Assembly (NCBI GenBank): GCA_001412335.1
Contig: LKUF01000293.1
Coordinates: forward strand, 1 to 7,096
Reading direction: 5' to 3'
DNA from: Methanolinea sp. SDB
GTDB taxonomy: Archaea; Halobacteriota; Methanomicrobia; Methanomicrobiales; Methanospirillaceae
DNA: 7,096 nt
The position numbers and the translations under genes were made by a program. Positions within the stretch are counted from its first letter, which is position 1, and every line of letters starts with the position of its first letter. Below, in pieces: positions 4,370 to 7,096 of the stretch. The notes beneath the pieces were generated by a model that saw nothing but the letters and a program-made list of their open reading frames with translations, searched no databases and was not told the origin of the DNA.

Positions 4370-6877
4370 ATGATTTCCATACTGTATGTTGATGACGAGG
4401 TGGCACTCCTCGAGATAACCAGACTCTACCTCGAGAAAACCGGTGGCCTCACTGTTGAGACTGCAGATTCGGCTGCGGATGGATTGAAAAAGATCCAGGA
4501 ATCTTTCTTTGATGTCATCGTCTCGGATTACCAGATGCCGGAGATGGACGGCATTGCGTTTTTAAAAGCGGTCCGGCAACGTTTCGGGGATATCCCGTTC
4601 ATCCTTTTCACCGGGAAGGGCCGCGAAGAGGTCGTGATTGAGGCCATCAATAACGGCGTGGACTTCTATATCCAGAAGGGGGGTCATCCAAAGTCCCAGT
4701 TTGCCGAACTTGCCCACAAGATCCAGCAGGCGGTCTCCCGGCGGAAGGCGGACCTCTCACGGATCGAATCTGAAAAGCGCCTCGCTGACATCATCAATTT
4801 TCTCCCTGATGCAACGTTTGCGATCGACAGGTCAGGGGAGGTCATCATTTGGAACCGTGCCATCGAAGATCTGACCGGCATCCCGGCATCTGATATGCTC
4901 GGCAAGGGGAATTATGAATACGCAATCCCGTTCTACGGCACCCGGAGAAAAATCCTTATCGATCTCATCTCTGAGCCGGTAGACACCATTGAACGAAGTT
5001 ACACCAATATCATGCGTGAAAAGGACATCCTGATCGCAGACACGACCCTCCCGCGTCCCAGGGGAATGAAGACCACGCTGATGGGCAAGGCAAGCCCTCT
5101 CTACAGCAGCAGCGGGGAGATTGTCGGTGCGATCGAGACGATACGGGATATCACAGAAAGACAGATGGCAGAGGATGAACTCCGTGCGGCCTATGAGCAG
5201 ATTGCGGCAAACGACGAGATCCTTCGACTCCAGCTGGCTGAGCTGTCATCCCAGCAGTCGGCCTTAAACGAGAGCGAGCAGAGGTTCCGCGAACTTGCAG
5301 ACCTGCTGCCCCAGGGGATCTACGAAACCGATCTTTCGGGATGCATCACATACGCAAATCGCATGGCACTGGAGATGACAGGATATTCGGAGGAAGACGT
5401 AACGAGGGGACAAAACGCCCTCTTGGTGATCGCCCCGGAGGATCGTGGGAGGGCATCCGCATTGTTCCAACGGAATCTCGAAGGAGAGATTCACCACCAG
5501 GGAACAGAGGATTTTTCCGTATTGCGAAAGGACGGCACCACGTTTCATGTCTCCATCTTCTCGTCACCCATATTCAGGGATGGCACGATTGCAGGGGTGC
5601 GTGGTGTCCTCATGGACATCACGGAGCGGAAACGGATCGAGGAAGATCTTGTTGCCATCAACCAGGAGCTGGCTGTTGCAGGCGAGGAACTTAAGGCCCA
5701 GTACGATGCACTGGCCGGCAGTGAAAAGCAGATCCGGGAGAGCGAAGTCCGTCTCCAGTATATGCTTGGTTTCTACGAAAAGCTGCAGGGCCCGGAGAAC
5801 GAGCTTCTCTCCTACGCTGTCGAGGGAGCGGGAGCAATCACCGGCAGCCCGCTCGGTTACCTCGCATTTCTGAATGATGGCGAGACAGAGCTCGCGATGT
5901 ACGCGTGGTCGAAGACTTCCATGAAGGAGTGCTCAATGCGGGAGAAGCCGATCTTCTACCCGGTGGAAAAGACCGGTCTCTGGGGCGAGGCGGTCCGCCA
6001 GCGCCGCCCGGTTGTCACGAACGATTACCAGGCCCCGAATCCTGCAAAGAAGGGCTATCCCCCGGGACATCCCCACATCGCCTGCCACATGAATGTCCCG
6101 ATCATGGATGGCGGGCATATCGTGATTGTTGCCGGTGTCGCGAACAGGTCAACTGATTACACCGACCAGGAGGTCAATGCGCTGACCCTTCTCATGCAGG
6201 GGCTCTGGCAGGTGCTGAAGATGAGGCGGGCCGAGGTGGAACTCCGGGCGGCGAATAAAAAACTCAACCTGCTCTCCAGCATCACAAGGCATGATGTTGC
6301 GAACCAGCTGACGATCATCAAGGGCCTGGTCGATATTGCTGGCATGAAGGAATCCGATACTGATCTTGCTGATCTGACCACAAAGATCAAGGTTGCTGCA
6401 GAGAAGATCTGCCACCAGATCGAGTTCACCAGGAGATACCAGGATCTTGGGATTCACCGCCCTGAATGGTTCAGGCTTGACGATATCATCGAGAAGATCC
6501 ATTTCAGCAAAGTGCACTATTCCAGTGCCTGCAGGGATGTCGAGATCTTTGCCGACCCGATGCTCGATCGTGTCTTTTTCAATCTCTTCGAGAATGCGAT
6601 CCGGCACGGAGGACGTGTCACCAGGATTGCTGTCGACTGTGTACCTGCTTCCGGCGGACTGGTCATCACCATCGAGGACGATGGTGTAGGGATCGCCCCT
6701 GGTTTGAAGGAGAAGGTATTCGAGAAAGGGCATGGGAACCACACGGGATATGGACTCTTCCTCACGAGGGAGATCCTTGCTATTACCGGCATCGGGATCC
6801 ATGAGACCGGGGTCCATGGGACCGGTGCCCGGTTCGAGATCACCGTGCCGCCAGGGATGTTCCGGTATCTGGCGTAA
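4370..6877 (+). CDS. Sensor histidine kinase with N-terminal receiver domain (REC-PAS-PAS-GAF-HisKA-HATPase)
   Basis: An 835-residue soluble signalling protein with no membrane segment. The receiver domain (1-120) has the acidic pair Asp8/Asp9, phosphoacceptor Asp53 ('VSDYQMPEMDG'), Thr81 and Lys103. PAS 1 (about 135-265) contains 'GKGNYEYAIPFYG' and ends in 'DITER' at 260; PAS 2 (about 303-422) ends in 'DITER' at 416. Helical linkers rich in Glu, Leu and Ala (about 264-300 and 420-465) look like coiled coil. A GAF-like domain (about 465-617) holds Cys521, 'HIACHMNVP' (569-577) and 'VAGVANRSTDYTDQE'. The kinase core has His641 in 'ITRHDVANQL', N-box 'NLFENAIRHGG' (Asn738, Asn742), G1 'DDGVGI' (770-775) and G2 'GHGNHTGYGL' (787-796), so it looks catalytically intact. 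It probably senses a cytoplasmic ligand or redox state and is itself modulated by an upstream kinase through Asp53. ATG at 4370 directly begins the receiver's first strand; no clear ribosome site precedes it. It has no DNA-binding output domain. Confidence 0.95.
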   Translation: MISILYVDDEVALLEITRLYLEKTGGLTVETADSAADGLKKIQESFFDVIVSDYQMPEMDGIAFLKAVRQRFGDIPFILFTGKGREEVVIEAINNGVDFYIQKGGHPKSQFAELAHKIQQAVSRRKADLSRIESEKRLADIINFLPDATFAIDRSGEVIIWNRAIEDLTGIPASDMLGKGNYEYAIPFYGTRRKILIDLISEPVDTIERSYTNIMREKDILIADTTLPRPRGMKTTLMGKASPLYSSSGEIVGAIETIRDITERQMAEDELRAAYEQIAANDEILRLQLAELSSQQSALNESEQRFRELADLLPQGIYETDLSGCITYANRMALEMTGYSEEDVTRGQNALLVIAPEDRGRASALFQRNLEGEIHHQGTEDFSVLRKDGTTFHVSIFSSPIFRDGTIAGVRGVLMDITERKRIEEDLVAINQELAVAGEELKAQYDALAGSEKQIRESEVRLQYMLGFYEKLQGPENELLSYAVEGAGAITGSPLGYLAFLNDGETELAMYAWSKTSMKECSMREKPIFYPVEKTGLWGEAVRQRRPVVTNDYQAPNPAKKGYPPGHPHIACHMNVPIMDGGHIVIVAGVANRSTDYTDQEVNALTLLMQGLWQVLKMRRAEVELRAANKKLNLLSSITRHDVANQLTIIKGLVDIAGMKESDTDLADLTTKIKVAAEKICHQIEFTRRYQDLGIHRPEWFRLDDIIEKIHFSKVHYSSACRDVEIFADPMLDRVFFNLFENAIRHGGRVTRIAVDCVPASGGLVITIEDDGVGIAPGLKEKVFEKGHGNHTGYGLFLTREILAITGIGIHETGVHGTGARFEITVPPGMFRYLA

Positions 6878-6944
6878 ATGATACCTGGAAGACGACGTGG
6901 GGTTTCCCCCGGGGGCGAGTGGAGTTCCGGTATTTGGATATACA

Positions 6945-7096
6945 ATGACCGATCCATGGGGGATCTTGTGCGTGACGACCAATTCAGGTGAATGCGATAT
7001 ACTAATCATCGGTGCAGGCCCGGCCGGCCTCTTCTGCGCATTGCAGGTCAAAGGAGCTGCCGGCAGGAACCTGAGGGTTGTCGTGCTTGAAAAAAA
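6945..7096 (+). CDS. FAD/NAD(P)-dependent oxidoreductase, N-terminal fragment cut by window end
   Basis: The 5' end of a gene that continues past 7096. About 50 codons are visible, reading '...ECDILIIGAGPAGLFCALQ' and ending in '...RNLRVVVLEK'. This is a Rossmann dinucleotide-binding fold: strand, GxGxxG-type loop (GAGPAG), helix, second strand and an acidic Glu at its end for the FAD or NAD ribose. The family (for example HI0933-like or geranylgeranyl/thioredoxin reductase-like flavoproteins) cannot be narrowed from this piece. The start is uncertain: ATG at 6945 has only a weak 'gga' before it, TTG at 6966 and GTG at 6972 are also in frame, and GTG would give the short N-terminus usual in the family and follows 'gggggatc'. 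A TATA-like 'ggatatac' at 6936-6943 would fit a leaderless start near 6966-6972 better than 6945. It lies 67 bases after the kinase and could be a separate unit. Confidence 0.8.
   Translation, partial: MTDPWGILCVTTNSGECDILIIGAGPAGLFCALQVKGAAGRNLRVVVLEK

Noticed and set aside
6899..6915. GGGG-TTT-CCCC and CCCCCGGGGG palindromes after the kinase gene, as a terminator
   Set aside because: The stem is only four to five pairs with alternative pairings and no U-tract follows; it is compatible with chance in a GC-rich spacer.
6149..7051. Minus-strand ORF of 300 codons
   Set aside because: Antisense to the intact kinase core (His641, N, G1 and G2 boxes) and to the start of the oxidoreductase; no domain recognisable in its translation.
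1..7096. CRISPR arrays, tRNA or rRNA genes, insertion sequences
   Set aside because: No regularly spaced repeats, no cloverleaf-type or rRNA-like sequence and no transposase-like coding or terminal inverted repeats were seen on either strand.

Overview
The window looks like a piece of a methanogenic archaeal chromosome, most likely from the Methanomicrobiales (Methanoregula or Methanosphaerula relatives). The reasons are the soluble receiver-PAS-PAS-GAF histidine kinase with an 'ITRHDVANQL' phosphoacceptor motif, the 'GKGNYEYAIPFYG' type of PAS domain, moderately high GC coding sequence beside AT-rich TATA-like promoter patches, and a mix of genes with and without Shine-Dalgarno sequences. 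The assignment rests on remembered family style; no search was run.

Left part, minus strand. A flavin reductase-family protein (75-650) lies alone. It is separated by about 635 bases, holding one unrecognised possible small ORF (759-1049), from a compact four-gene operon that reads leftwards from 3756 to 1286. The order of transcription is: first YeeE/YedE-like membrane half (3223-3756), second YeeE/YedE-like membrane half (2699-3223, sharing one base in a TGATG junction), a 390-residue protein that reads as three successive DsrE/TusBCD-fold domains (1522-2694, starting 4 nt after the previous stop), and a 72-residue TusA-like sulfur carrier (1286-1504, with a strong ribosome binding site). 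The likely job is import of a reduced sulfur or selenium compound through a split YeeE/YedE channel, followed by persulfide (or perselenide) relay through Cys residues of the DsrE-like and TusA-like proteins. The substrate cannot be read from the sequence.

Middle, 3757-4369. This is a 613-base divergent intergenic region with no convincing gene. It contains a TATA-like element just upstream of the operon, a good imperfect hairpin at 3863-3900, a two-level inverted repeat at 4129-4181, and several TATA-like patches in front of the kinase gene.

Right part, plus strand. One large gene (4370-6877) encodes an 835-residue cytoplasmic sensor histidine kinase with an N-terminal receiver domain, two PAS domains, a GAF domain and the kinase core. 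After it, the 5' end of a FAD/NAD(P)-binding oxidoreductase gene begins and runs off the window at 7096. The kinase being divergent from the sulfur operon makes a regulatory link possible, but nothing in the sequence proves one.
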